Positions 10,493 to 20,562 of a DNA stretch of 64,000 nt are shown here, in pieces. Origin of the DNA: Closterium sp. NIES-65 (lineage: Eukaryota; Streptophyta; Zygnematophyceae; Desmidiales; Closteriaceae); assembly GCA_948144175.1 (NCBI GenBank), contig CANXME010000381.1, forward strand, positions 40,228 to 104,227. The letters run 5' to 3'. The notes beneath the pieces are model-generated. The model was not told where the DNA came from, did no database searches, and saw only the letters and a program-made list of their open reading frames with translations. Position 1 is the first letter of the stretch; each line of letters opens with the position of its first letter. The position numbers were made by a program, and so were the translations under genes.

Positions 10493-10728
10493 TGTCAGAA
10501 TGTAATTGTATACATTATTATAACTGCCTGTAGTGTAGACCTAGTGTAGTTATATTGCTTTCATGTTAGGTGGTGCACCCTTTTCCTTCACTATATCTTG
10601 TACAACTTTCTATAGTGAAACCCCCATTCTCCTTCCTAAACTTCCTCGACACTTTTGCTCACCCCTACAACTCGAACTTCTCCTAAGCTACTATGGCTTC
10701 CATGCCTAACTAGCACTGGATCTTAACA
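10493..10728 (+). repeat. 5' LTR of the TRIM-like element
   Basis: 236 bp, TGTCAGAATG...GGATCTTAACA. It is about 70 bp longer than its partner at 11895-12060. Confidence 0.9.
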
Positions 10729-10849
10729 TGGTATCAGAGCGACCACGGTCCTTGCCTGTGGACCCGCCCCATTGCTTCCGCTGCTACTCTGTGTTCGGCA
10801 CGCCCTGTGGCGTGCCCCTTAATCTTCTCTTAGCGGCCCTGTTGCCGCC

Positions 10850-11270
10850 CTTTCAGGCCCCTCGCGGCCCCTTCGCGGCCCCATCGCTGCCCTTTCAAAG
10901 GCCCCTCGCGGCCCCTTCGCGGCCCCGTCGCCGCCCTTACGCAGCCCCGTGCCGCCCTTTCAGGCCCCTTGCGGCCCCTTCGCGGCCCCGTCGCCGCCCT
11001 TTCAAAGGCCCCTCGCGGCCCCTTCGCGGCCCCCTCACCGCCCTTACGCGGCCCCGTCGCCGCCCTTTCAGCGGCCCCGTCGCCGCCCTTTCAGCGGCCC
11101 CGTCGCCGCCCTTTCAGCGGCCCCATCGTCGCCCGCCCTTCAGCAGGCCCCGTCGCCCGCCCTTCCAGCGGCCCGTCGCCCACCCTCTCAGCGGCCCCGT
11201 CGCCGCCCTTCCGCGGCCCAGTCGCCGCTCTTCATCGGCCCCGACGTCGCCGCCGCCAGCGGCCCCGCCG
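10850..11270 (+). repeat. GGCCCCGTCGCCGCCC array in the TRIM-like element
   Basis: About 420 bp of imperfect 20-25 bp units with the core GCGGCCCCGTCGCCGCCC and spacers such as TTTCA. The core is the complement-type match of the arrays in the copia leaders. Confidence 0.85.
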
Positions 11271-11344
11271 CCGCCACTTGCGGCCCCGACCCCGCCCCGG
11301 CCATGCCCCGTCGCCAGCCGCGGCACACCGGGGACATGTGCACC

Positions 11345-11375
<31 letters not shown>

Positions 11376-11894
11376 TTTCCCGTCACCTGTCGAGGCGACC
11401 TGAGGGGGCCTGGAAGGGGGGGGCAGGCGTCGCCCCCTCTGCCGCATGCTTTGGCGCCCGGGGAGGCCGTGCGTCGGCCCCCCCCCCTCCCTTCCCCCTT
11501 CTCCTTCGTCTCCCTGCAGCTGCAGGGGGGAGGGTCTGGGGGTGGCGGGTGGGGGTGGTGTGTTTCCCTTCCCCTCCTCCTCCTTTTGTTCCCACTGCTG
11601 CAGCTGCCGCTGGGGGGAGGGTGTGAGGGTGTGGGGGAGCCAGGGGAGTGGCACTGGGGTGGCGGGTGTGAGACCAACCAGCACCCGTCCCTCCACCTCT
11701 CCTCTCTTCCCCCCCTCTGCTGCTCCTGCAGCAGTGTGTCGGGGAGGGGGAGGGGGAGGGGGAGGGTGAGGGGATGGAGTGGGTGACCAACCAGCTCTAT
11801 TACCTTGTCTGTTGTTGCTGCTTTCTTTGCACTTGGTGTACCTCTGCAGGAGGTGTACTGCACACGGTTCTTCACTGCAGGCAGTTAGGGGGTG

Positions 11895-12060
11895 TGTTAG
11901 AATGTAATTGTATACATTACTATAACTGCCTGTAGTGTAGACCTAGTGCAAACCCCCATTCTCCTTCCTAAACTTCCTCGACACTTTTGCTCACCCCTAC
12001 AACTCGAACTTCTCCTAAGCTACTATGGCTTCCATGCCTAACTAGCACTGGATCTTAACA
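11895..12060 (+). repeat. 3' LTR of the TRIM-like element
   Basis: 166 bp, TGTTAGAATG...GGATCTTAACA. Apart from the length difference it is nearly identical to the 5' LTR. Confidence 0.9.
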
Positions 12061-12065
12061 GCTGG

Positions 12066-12804
12066 TTTCGCAACGTGAATTTTCTACGCTAGCAGCATTT
12101 GAGATGGAGAAAGGAATGGCTACTGCAGGTGAAAGGAAAGAAGCCGGATTGCTGGTTTCGAGATAAGACTGGCAAGTGGGTAAGGAGTCTGGGGAAGCGG
12201 CAGCTGGAGATGAAAAGGGCGCGAAGCGAAGCGCGGCCGTCAATGCAGCAAAGGGAACCACACCATCCGTGAAAAAAGCAATGTCAAATTCCGCCCCAGA
12301 TGTCCCCCTTCAGCCACCAACCGGAAACGTGGGGGGCTCTTCAAAAGATGCTGGCGAAGTACACCACGGGTGGTCGCAGTTCGCGGCTGGTAAGGGTGGT
12401 GTGGAGGTGCTGGAGGTCGAGGATCCGGACGAGATCGAAGCCACGAAGGCAACCCAGGCGTTGCTTGCTAAACTCCGTGGTGGGAAGGGGGTTGCAAAGG
12501 TCGGCCCGAAGGAGAAGGATCTTGGGGTTGGCATAAGGGCAAACGCGAAAGGGACGGGTTGGACGATGGAGTTGCACTATCAGAACTTGCGCTGGTACTT
12601 TGGAAGCTTCTCCGCTCTCGCCACCGCGCGATACACGGCCGCGGTGGTACAGACCGTGTGGCACAAGAAGGTTCCAAGTGACAAGATGGTTCTGACCAAT
12701 GAGGAAGAGGAGAAGTGGACCGCGGATTTGGATGTTGCGCGACTTCTGCATCCAGGAGTGCTCGCTGTTATGTACCTTTGCGGAATCTGCACCGGCGGCA
12801 GCAG
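12066..12804 (+). pseudogene. recombinase gene exon with AP2/ERF-like domain
   Basis: The frame entering from 10492 continues here as VSQREFSTLAAFEMEKGMAT. One in-frame TAA at 12164 interrupts it; reading then resumes in the same frame (VGKESGEAAAGDEKGAKR) to 12804. A linker rich in charged and small residues leads to a block at about 12528-12672: GIRANAKGTGWTMELHYQ, then RWYFGSFSALATARYTAAV. The pattern of G-I/V, Trp, basic residues, [YF]-[FL]-G-S/T-F and an Ala-rich helix is that of an AP2/ERF DNA-binding domain, though divergent and lacking several usual plant residues. It would bind DNA in the nucleus. The exon ends at a clean donor (GCAGCAG/GTGGGT). The AP2 assignment is by eye and uncertain. 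Confidence 0.5.
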
Positions 12805-12890
12805 GTGGGTTTTGCAAGTTAGTTCACGAAGTTCGGGCTTCCGCGTGGTGTGTTCACTTATGTAATTTCCGCTGTTCATTTTCATGGCAG
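12805..12890 (+). other. intron, 86 nt
   Basis: Donor CAGCAG/GTGGGT and acceptor TTCATGGCAG/GATC. Splicing joins a split AG/G codon and keeps one frame on both sides. Confidence 0.8.
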
Positions 12891-13138
12891 GATCAAAATC
12901 ATGTTTTCGCGCTTTAGGAACGTGAAGGATGGACCGGATAACCTGAATTACAAGGTGGCTCCCTCAGTTGCGTTGGGGCTTGAGGTGGCTTTGGACACAA
13001 GTTACGCGAAATCCAAAGTTCTTGAAGGAGCTCTTGCCGGTGCCGTGGTGTTTGTATTCACGTACATGTGGCTGGTTTCGAAGGGCCGTGATTTTGCCAT
13101 CGCCGACACGGAAGCGAAACGGCCTGCAAAGAAGGCAG
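12891..13138 (+). CDS. recombinase gene exon with hydrophobic segment, cut by copia
   Basis: Reads IKIMFSRFRNVKDGPDNLNY, then VAPSVALGLEVALDTSYAKS and a hydrophobic run EGALAGAVVFVFTYMWLV (about 13028-13080) that could be a buried helix or a membrane segment. It ends KRPAKKA at the insertion point of the intact copia element. The last five bases (GGCAG) are the left copy of that element's target duplication. Beyond the element the frame continues without a break as GATDLNVTIIVAAWKNF at 20701. The exon is open throughout, so before the insertion this part of the gene was readable. Confidence 0.7.
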
Positions 13139-13271
13139 TGTGAAAATATGAAACAGGAATGAGAATGACTAAGTCTGAAAGAAGTACAAATAGCAAACCC
13201 TAAGTGGGTTGTACCCCCTATGGGATACCCCGCTGTAGCCTACACAAACAGGTAAGCTATATGTTCTGACA
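13139..13271 (-). repeat. 3' LTR of the whole copia element
   Basis: 133 bp; on the - strand TGTCAGAACATATAGC...ATTTTCACA. Identical to 20563-20695. Confidence 0.95.
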
Positions 13272-13475
13272 CACCCCCATAGGCAAAGTGGGGGAGAACA
13301 AGGGGTCACAAGACCAGTCAAGCAAAGCAAAGCAAGCTCGGGGTGGATCACAAAGTCACCACACAGTCCGAGCACAAGAGCAAGGCCAAAGGCCAGTTCA
13401 CATGCAAGAGTACAGACATATATATAAAGCAAGACAAGCAAGAGCAGGTATATATATGTCACAGTACAAGGAAAG

Positions 13476-16400
13476 TCAAGAAGAGAGCAAGTGAGGCAAG
13501 ACAGGCACAAGACCCAGCTGGGTACAAAAGCGCTGATGGTCACAAGGCGCAAGTGCCTTGGTGAACACATCGGCAGTGTTGGCCTCAGAGGCCACGTACG
13601 CAAGTCGCAACTGACCACGCTGCTGCAGCTCACGAGCAAGAAAGTAGCGGAGAGCAATGTGCTTCGTTCTGTGCTCCAAGCGCTGCTCTCGACACAAGGC
13701 CAGCATGGCCTTGTTGTCTACGTACAGCACTGGAGGAGAACGAGGCGGCTCTCCAAAGTCAGTCAGCAGGTAGGTGAGCCAGCGAAGCTCCTGTGCAGCC
13801 ATGGCTCCGGCGTAGATCTCAGCCTCACAACTGGAGCCGAGAACCGAAGACGAGCGAGTAGACCGCCACGAGACAGAGCCGGAACCAAGGCTGAAGGTGT
13901 AACCCTGCGACGACCGCTGCGTAGCCTGGTCGTCAGCCCAAGAAGCGTCCGCGTGGCCTGTAAGGACCACTGGACTCCGCCCTCCAAGCACTAGCCCCAT
14001 GCCCGACGTACTGCACAGGTAGCGCAACACCCTCTTCGCTGCAGCCATGTGCTCTGGTCGGTGTCTACCAGGAGCAACATAGCGTGCAAGAATGCTCAGA
14101 GGGTATGCAAGGTCAGGTCGTGTGCAGGTCATCAGGTACATGAGGCAGCCAACAAGCTCCGCATACGGACCACTCGACTCTACGGACTCATCCGAAGGCA
14201 GAGCTGAGAGTGAGTGGCGAGTAGGCAGAGGAGTGGCCTGAGGCGAGGAGTACGTGAAGCCGAAGCGCTGAAGGACCTGCTGCACCATGTGTGACTGAGT
14301 CAAGGTAATGGTGCGGCGTGCTCTGTCCCGAGTGATCTGCAAGCCAAGGTAGCTGCGCAGTTCACCCAGGTCTGTGCACGTATGTCTCTTCAGCAGCTCG
14401 GACTTCACGTAGGCGAGTCCAGCAGTGTCCGCTGTGGCAAAGACCAAGTCGTCGACGTACACGAGGATGTAGAACGGCGGCAGAGAAGTGTCGGTGCGCA
14501 GAAACAGCGACGGGTCAGCAGTAGAAGGAGCAAACCCAAGAGCCGCAAGCGTAGTCCTCAGTGTGTCGTGCCACTCACGCGGTGCCTGGCGGAGACCGTA
14601 GACTGGCCGTCGGAGGCTCCACTGGGTGCCAGGAGGGAAAGTCCCAGTGAAGCCAGGCGGACGGCGCAGCCAGATCTCCTCGTGCAGGCTACCCTGCAGG
14701 AACGCAGTGCTGAAGTCGAGAGAGTGAAGCTCGTAGTCGCGCTGAGCGGCTATGTGCAGCAGCACCCGAAGAGTAGTCATCTTCGGGGTGGGAGAGAAGG
14801 TCTGAAAGTAGTCAACTCCCTGCCGCTGACTGAAGCCACGAGCAACGTACCGCGCCTTGAAGACAGGTGGAGAGCCCGGCGGCCGCTTCACCCGGAAGAT
14901 CCACATGCCACTGACGATGTTCGCCCCAGGAGGGGGAACCTCGTCAACGTAGGTGCCTGTGGACTTCCAGGAAGCCATCTCTGCATCCATAGCTGCCTGC
15001 CACTGAGAGGAGTAGGGACCCTCTACGGCCTCCGCGTAAGAACGCGGAGTCGGGATGTCTAGTGCATCCGGGTCTCCCTCAGGGGCAAGCAGTACAGACG
15101 CGAGATGAGGTGAAGCAGCCGCTAGACACTGTAACTCCTCCTGCCTGTCCTCTAGGACGTCCGTGCCAAGAGCACACTCACCCCCGACGGACGGAGGACA
15201 GACAGACGCAGACTCAGCAACAAGACTAGCAGCATAGTCTAGACGACAGCGAGCAGCAAAGTCGACGAGCTCAGCGACAAGAGCAGACGCAGCAGTGGAC
15301 TCAAAAGAGGGGTCAGTGACAACAGTAGCAAGTAGACGTGTGACAGTAGGACTGGCAGCACGAAGAGAGTCCGACTCAGGGTCGGCAAGCGCAGGAAGAG
15401 AGGACTCAGGAGGAGAAGGCAAAGGGGCACGCAGAGGAGCAGTGGACGGACGCAGAGACATCCGGTGCGTGCCAGGGACAGGAGGAGGACGCTGACGCGA
15501 ACCGCGACCACTAGCGCGAGCAGCACGAACAGGCGACGCGGGACGAGACGCAGGCTCACGACGCTCAGCAAGACCTCCAGTAGGACCAGTGTAAGGAGAG
15601 GGAGCAGGCAGTGGAGAGGAAGGCTCTAGCAGGGACTGCGACTGGACAGGCTGTGGACACTCTACTGGAGGAGAAAGACCAAGAACCTGCTGCAGGAGCG
15701 GAACGAAGTACGGCCGAGGCCGCGCGGCAGCTCCAGACTCAGCAGGGACAGCACCAGCACCCTCAGCGTCAGCACCAGCGCCACCTACACCTCCAGCGGC
15801 AGGACCTCCAGCAGCACCAGCAGTAGAACCACCGCCAGGACCGGCAGCAGTAGTCTCAGCACCAACACCCTCAGCAGCTCCGGGACTAGCAGCACCAGCA
15901 CCCTCGACGGGCGAAGAAGCACCAACTCCAGCTCCAGCAGCACCCCCAGAGTCAGCAGCACGCCTCCAGCGGCGAGCGAACCACTCGCGCAGCTCCAGTG
16001 GAGAGAGGGGCTCCCGGCGAGGCGCAACAGGTGAGACCCCAGGCTCAGTAGCTCCAGACGCCGCACCCCCAGGCCCAGTAGCTCCAGACGCCGCACCCCC
16101 AGGCTCAGCAGCTCCCAGCTCAGCACCCCCAGACCCAGCACCTCCAGGCACAGCACCCCTCGACTCAGCACCCCCAGGCTCCGCACTCTCCGCAGCAGCA
16201 CCCCTAGGCCCAGCACCCTCAGGCTCAGCTCCCCCGCGCACAGCACCCCCAGAGTCAGCACCCCCAGGCTCAGCACCCGCAGCAGCACCAGAGTCACCAG
16301 TAACCTCGACAGGGTCAGCGGCGTCTACCTGGGACACACCTGAGGGAGCAGGAACCTGAGGGGGGAGGGGGTCTACCGGGGGGGGAAGCGGTACCAGGAA

Positions 16401-19382
16401 GTCCGGGGGAGGGGGGGGGGAGGGAGTACGGTAGGGGAAGAGACGGTAGAAGGGGACGGACTCGTCGAACGTGACGTCCTGGGAGGACAGAACACGACGA
16501 GAGGAGGGGTGGTAAAACTGCCACCCAGGGGCGTCAGTGGGGAAGCCAAGGAAGACACAGGGAGCAGCACGAGGGGACAGCTTGTCCGCAGACAAGTCGC
16601 GGACAAACGCCCGAGATCCCCAGACACGGAACGCAGACGCATCGCCAACCTTCCCTGTCCACAGCAAGGCTGGGGACATCGCAGGCCTAGAGACCCGGGG
16701 GTGAAGGTTGAGCTGATGCGCCGCGTACCTCACAGCGAAAGGCCACAGAAAATGGGGGGCAGCCGCATGCATCATGGACGTACGAGCGACATCCATGACC
16801 ATGCCAATGCGGCGCTCAGCAATCCCATTTTGCTGTGGTGAGTCCGGAAGCGTGAAGGTCTGGCGGATCCCCCGTGCACGACAGTAGTCTCGTAGAAGGC
16901 GAGAGGAGAACTCTCCACCTCTGTCTGAGTGCAGACGCAGAACAGGAAAGTCCGAGCCGAAGCTCTGCCTGAGCTGGAGACGAGCCTCGCGGATCCAGTC
17001 GATCAGCACCTCAGTGACCGCACCCTTGCTGCGCAAGGGGAGGACTGTAGTGTAACGCGAGTAGTCGTCAACCACCAACAGGAAGTAGCGCTCGTGACCC
17101 TGTCCACGGACGGGGGCTGGGCCCCACACATCCATGTGAAGCGTCTGCAGGGGAGCCGCTGTCGGGGGGAAGTGGGAGGAGTGAGGAGCAGCCCGGAGGC
17201 GACCCTCGACACAGGGGACACAGGAAGGTCCTGGCCCGGAGGGGAGAGGAGGGAGAGACTGGGGAAGACCAGAGACAAGGACACGGGAAGCCATGCTCCG
17301 AAGACGGGGCAGGGAGGGGTGGCCAAGACGGTGGTGCCACAGGAGAGTCTCGTGAGACAGGAGACGGCAAGAACAGGGGGCAGACTCAGGACCTGACCGG
17401 GACGCTGCAGCAAGCTCCTGACCTGACGCAGCTACCTGACCGGACACAGGGACAGGAGGAGGCGAGGTGGTCAGGGTGTAGAGGCTCGACCCCGGCCGAC
17501 GCGAGAACGTGGCCAGGTGCCGGCCTGTGCGTGCGTCCGTGCAGTGGGTCACCCGCTGACTCGCAGGAGTGAACTGGTGAACCCCCGCATCCTGTAGGGC
17601 CGCACCACTCACCAAGTTCGTCGAGAACGAGGGAAGGTACAGACCAGACAGGGCGCCCGAAGGGGCAGCCGGACACGGGAGGACAGTGGAGAAGTGAGAC
17701 ATGACAGGACCCCCAGAGGGGTCCGCCAGGGAGACCGCAACCGGCCGGCCAAGAGGCGTAAGGGTAGTGCGGTCTTGAAAGAAGGAGCGAGAAGCTCCGG
17801 AGTCAAGTGTGAAAGTGAGGGAGGACGAGGGCGACTCAGTACCTGAAAGCGCAGTCTCACCAGTACCTGAGAGCGCAGACGCACTGGCACCTAGAGCAGC
17901 AGCCTCACAAGCACCTAGCGCAGCAGTACCAATGCCCGGATCGGGCTGGAAACACCGGTAACCCTCATTCTCATCACTAATAGTCACAGCATACATAGCA
18001 GCAAGGATAGCATCAAAATCAAGATCAAAGATCGCAACACCAGCCCTAAGGAGCTCATCCCAGCGAGGGATCTCACTGGCCCCGGGGAACTGCTGACGCC
18101 AGGCGTCCGTCAGGCGGCCAAAGCAGCGCGAGGTGGCGTGGGCACCCCCACACTGCTCACCCGCGCGGTCGCCGGAACGAAGAACGTAGGTGCAGGGACC
18201 AGTACCCCCACCCCTCTGGCGCCCAGCGTACCACTCACGAAGCTGCTGGGGCGGAGGGATGTCACGCGAGCGCTGCTGCTGCTGCCGCTGCGAGCGCTGG
18301 CCACCACCGCCGCCACTACGCTGCTGGGTGCCACCCCGGCCGGCTCCGCCCCCTCCACCACCTCCTGCTCCTCCGCCGCCGCCTCCACCGCCTCCACCGC
18401 CTCCACCGCCTCCACCTCCCCCGCCCCCACCTCCGCCGCTGCCACCTCCACCACCGCCGCCACCACCACCACCGTCTCCGCCGCTGCTGCCACCACCACC
18501 ACCACCACCACCACTATTCCCGCCGCCACCCCCACTCCCACCGCTGCCACCTCCGCCACCTCCACCGCTCCCTCCAGCTCCACTCGCGCCCCTGCTTCCC
18601 CTGTTCCTGCTGGAGCGACGTCTCCCACTAGGGGCAGAGGCCGCGCCGACCGACTCAAGACCAAGCAGGTCGGCAGCGGCAGCCGAGGCAACAGAGGGCA
18701 GCAAGGGTGAAGGAGAGCACCCCTCAAAGATGGGGGTGCGAGGGTCACCACGAGAAGCCCCTACAGCAACTATGCTCTTCTCAGCTGAGAGGAGGGCCTT
18801 CTCGAGGAGGTCGACGGTGAGAGTGGTGGGACAGACAGCTAGGAACTGGTCCCTGACTGCACGAAGGGAGTCAGGGAGGCGCGCGACTACGTAGTAGAGA
18901 GTGATGTACATGGGGGGGGGTCTCTTAGCGCAGAACTCAGCAGGAAGGGCGGCGCGGTAGCGAGTGTCACTAGTGCGGAGGTGCGTAATGAGGTCAGCGA
19001 CAGTGGGAAAGGCAGAGAGGTCAGGAAAGAGGTAGGGAAGCATGAGACGAGTCAGTGCAGCAGTGGCAGGAGAGGAGTAGCGCGCAACTACAGCGTCGTA
19101 CAAGGTCTGAGCACTCTTGTACTGACTAAAGTGCGCGCGCTCAGAGGTAGGGAGGTGGCGACGCACAGCAAGACGTGCAGCAGCATCGCGGGTGGCCCAC
19201 TGAGAGCGGACAGTGGGATCAGCATCAGCAGTAGGAGCAGGAGAGGCGCCAGAGGTGAGGTCAAAGAGAGAAAGGCCGTCAGCTCTGTCGCACTGTAAGA
19301 ACAGTTGCAGGTCATCTAGCCAGACCTCGAAATCAATGGCACGACCCTCAGCGTCAAAGGCTAGGACACTAGGGGTGGCCAT
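13476..19382 (-). CDS. gag-pol: copia Gag-Pol polyprotein, complete frame
   Basis: 1,968 codons from ATG 19382; an ATG 14 codons upstream is in frame, but [20 protein letters not shown] is the start shared with the other copies. Domains in order: Gag capsid-like region (about 19380-18680); Gly/Ser-rich linker (about 18620-18340); a C-X13-C-X3-H-X4-C zinc-binding motif (about 18210-18120); aspartic protease LDSGAS (about 17800); integrase zinc part HHRLGH...CVPC (about 17330-17190) and core with [13 protein letters not shown] and QQNGIAE (about 17140-16790); an EPGGA-type repeat linker (about 16290-16020); reverse transcriptase with YVDD (about 14455); RNase H ending in ANTADVFTKAL. It ends in TGA. 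Such a polyprotein builds particles, copies RNA to cDNA and inserts it in the nucleus. Confidence 0.95.
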   Translation of the reverse strand: MATPSVLAFDAEGRAIDFEVWLDDLQLFLQCDRADGLSLFDLTSGASPAPTADADPTVRSQWATRDAAARLAVRRHLPTSERAHFSQYKSAQTLYDAVVARYSSPATAALTRLMLPYLFPDLSAFPTVADLITHLRTSDTRYRAALPAEFCAKRPPPMYITLYYVVARLPDSLRAVRDQFLAVCPTTLTVDLLEKALLSAEKSIVAVGASRGDPRTPIFEGCSPSPLLPSVASAAAADLLGLESVGAASAPSGRRRSSRNRGSRGASGAGGSGGGGGGGSGGSGGGGGNSGGGGGGGGSSGGDGGGGGGGGGGGSGGGGGGGGGGGGGGGGGGGGGGGAGGGGGGGAGRGGTQQRSGGGGGQRSQRQQQQRSRDIPPPQQLREWYAGRQRGGGTGPCTYVLRSGDRAGEQCGGAHATSRCFGRLTDAWRQQFPGASEIPRWDELLRAGVAIFDLDFDAILAAMYAVTISDENEGYRCFQPDPGIGTAALGACEAAALGASASALSGTGETALSGTESPSSSLTFTLDSGASRSFFQDRTTLTPLGRPVAVSLADPSGGPVMSHFSTVLPCPAAPSGALSGLYLPSFSTNLVSGAALQDAGVHQFTPASQRVTHCTDARTGRHLATFSRRPGSSLYTLTTSPPPVPVSGQVAASGQELAAASRSGPESAPCSCRLLSHETLLWHHRLGHPSLPRLRSMASRVLVSGLPQSLPPLPSGPGPSCVPCVEGRLRAAPHSSHFPPTAAPLQTLHMDVWGPAPVRGQGHERYFLLVVDDYSRYTTVLPLRSKGAVTEVLIDWIREARLQLRQSFGSDFPVLRLHSDRGGEFSSRLLRDYCRARGIRQTFTLPDSPQQNGIAERRIGMVMDVARTSMMHAAAPHFLWPFAVRYAAHQLNLHPRVSRPAMSPALLWTGKVGDASAFRVWGSRAFVRDLSADKLSPRAAPCVFLGFPTDAPGWQFYHPSSRRVLSSQDVTFDESVPFYRLFPYRTPSPPPPPDFLVPLPPPVDPLPPQVPAPSGVSQVDAADPVEVTGDSGAAAGAEPGGADSGGAVRGGAEPEGAGPRGAAAESAEPGGAESRGAVPGGAGSGGAELGAAEPGGAASGATGPGGAASGATEPGVSPVAPRREPLSPLELREWFARRWRRAADSGGAAGAGVGASSPVEGAGAASPGAAEGVGAETTAAGPGGGSTAGAAGGPAAGGVGGAGADAEGAGAVPAESGAAARPRPYFVPLLQQVLGLSPPVECPQPVQSQSLLEPSSPLPAPSPYTGPTGGLAERREPASRPASPVRAARASGRGSRQRPPPVPGTHRMSLRPSTAPLRAPLPSPPESSLPALADPESDSLRAASPTVTRLLATVVTDPSFESTAASALVAELVDFAARCRLDYAASLVAESASVCPPSVGGECALGTDVLEDRQEELQCLAAASPHLASVLLAPEGDPDALDIPTPRSYAEAVEGPYSSQWQAAMDAEMASWKSTGTYVDEVPPPGANIVSGMWIFRVKRPPGSPPVFKARYVARGFSQRQGVDYFQTFSPTPKMTTLRVLLHIAAQRDYELHSLDFSTAFLQGSLHEEIWLRRPPGFTGTFPPGTQWSLRRPVYGLRQAPREWHDTLRTTLAALGFAPSTADPSLFLRTDTSLPPFYILVYVDDLVFATADTAGLAYVKSELLKRHTCTDLGELRSYLGLQITRDRARRTITLTQSHMVQQVLQRFGFTYSSPQATPLPTRHSLSALPSDESVESSGPYAELVGCLMYLMTCTRPDLAYPLSILARYVAPGRHRPEHMAAAKRVLRYLCSTSGMGLVLGGRSPVVLTGHADASWADDQATQRSSQGYTFSLGSGSVSWRSTRSSSVLGSSCEAEIYAGAMAAQELRWLTYLLTDFGEPPRSPPVLYVDNKAMLALCREQRLEHRTKHIALRYFLARELQQRGQLRLAYVASEANTADVFTKALAPCDHQRFCTQLGLVPVLPHLLSS

Positions 19383-19479
19383 GGCGACGACAGCGAAGCA
19401 GTGCAAGCAGTAGGGGAAGAGCAAGCAGTGACAGTGGGACTGTGCTCACCGGGCGGGGCAGATCGTGTAGCTCGACAGA

Positions 19480-19680
19480 CAGGCAGCACGGCGACCGGGC
19501 GGCTCGGGTGCACAGCGGCTCAGCTCCCGGGCGGCTCGGCAGCAGGGCGGCTCGGGTGCAGGGCGGCTCGGCTCCCGGGCGGCTCGGCGACAGGGCGGCT
19601 CGGGTGCAGGGCGGCTCGGCTCCCGGGCGGCTCGGCGGCTGAAGGGCGGCTCGGCTGCTGCAGGGCGGCTCGGCTGCTGT
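19480..19680 (-). repeat. leader block 2: GGCGGCTCGG-type array
   Basis: Tandem units with core GGGCGGCTCGG between gag and leader block 1 of the whole copia element. Confidence 0.8.
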
Positions 19681-20240
19681 GTCGTGGCGGGGCCGGGACA
19701 GGAGACGGCAGGGCCGTCAGGGTGCAGCGGCGGGGCCGGGACAGAGGACGGCGGGGCCGTCAGGGTGCAGCAGCGGGGCCGGGACAGAGGACGGCGGGGC
19801 CGTCAAGTGGGACGGCGGGGCCGTCAGGTTGCAGCGGCGGGGCCGTCAATGTGCAGCGGCGGGGCCGTCAGAGGTGTAGCGGCGGGGCCGGGAAAGAGAC
19901 GGGCGGAGCCGTCAGGGTGCAGCGGCGGGGCCGAGACTGGGACGGGCGGGGCCGGGACAGGAAGCGGCGGGGCCGTCAAGGTGCAGCGGCGGGGCCGTCT
20001 GAGGTGCAGCGGCGGGGCCGGGACAGGGACGGGCGGAGCTGGGACAGGAAGCGGCGGGGCCGTCAAGGCGCAGCGGCGGGGCCGTCTGAGGTGCAGCGGC
20101 GGGGCCGGGTCAGGGACGGGCGGGGCCGTTGGGGTGTAGCGGCGGGGCCGTGACAGGGACGGGCGGGGCCGTGGGGTGTAGCGGCGGGGCCGTCTGAGTT
20201 GTAGCGGCGGGGCCGGCCGGGCCGGGCCGTCAAAAACCGA
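19681..20240 (-). repeat. leader block 1: GCGGCGGGGCCG array
   Basis: About 560 bp of units with the core AGCGGCGGGGCCG and spacers such as TCAGGGTGC and GGACAGGGACG. It lies in the part of the leader nearest the primer-binding site. Confidence 0.85.
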
Positions 20241-20550
20241 ACGGCGGGGCCGTCAAAAGCAGGGCCCGCGGCCGCGACGAAGCGGCCGCGTGGCCGGTTC
20301 GAGGGCGGCGGGGCGCAGCCGGGCCGAAAGGGCGGCGCGGCGCAGCCGTAGAGCCCGCGCGACGTGGGCCCGAGCCGCGCGCGCTAAAAAAAAAAAATTT
20401 GCGCGCGCGACTCGCAGGGGCCCACACGGGCAGAGCGAACCGCACTAAGGGGGGGGGGAGGGGGGGGAGCGCGCCTCGGGGAGAGTAGGGCGCTCCGGGC
20501 AGAGCGAAATTCGTGGGTGGGCCCAAAAAAATCGGTCCTTAGGAGGGACC

Positions 20551-20562
20551 CGCTCTATACCA
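20551..20562 (-). promoter_or_regulatory. primer-binding site of the whole copia element
   Basis: On the - strand TGGTATAGAGCG directly follows the 5' LTR. It is a near match to the TGGTATCAGAGC site that pairs with initiator tRNA-Met in plant copia elements. Confidence 0.8.

Larger units (their letters stand above)
10493..12060 (+). mobile_element. TRIM-like non-autonomous LTR element
   Basis: 1,568 bp with LTRs at both ends (10493-10728 and 11895-12060) and a perfect 5-bp target duplication GCTGG (10488-10492 and 12061-12065). A canonical primer-binding site TGGTATCAGAGC starts at 10729, directly after the 5' LTR, and a purine-rich GTTAGGGGGTG precedes the 3' LTR. The interior has no gag or pol: it is a GGCCCCGTCGCCGCCC array followed by C/G-rich low-complexity sequence with a run of C near 11350. 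Outside one length difference the LTRs differ at two or three bases, so the insertion is fairly young. It must have moved with proteins supplied by another element. The leader-like interior resembles the copia family's leader. Confidence 0.85.

Noticed and set aside
10728-11875. Pro/Arg-rich and Gly-rich frames inside the TRIM-like element
   Set aside because: Low-complexity leader array and C/G runs; no gag or pol motif on either strand.
13288-13640. Small + strand frames downstream of the left LTR of the whole copia element
   Set aside because: Antisense to the 3' UTR and RNase H end.
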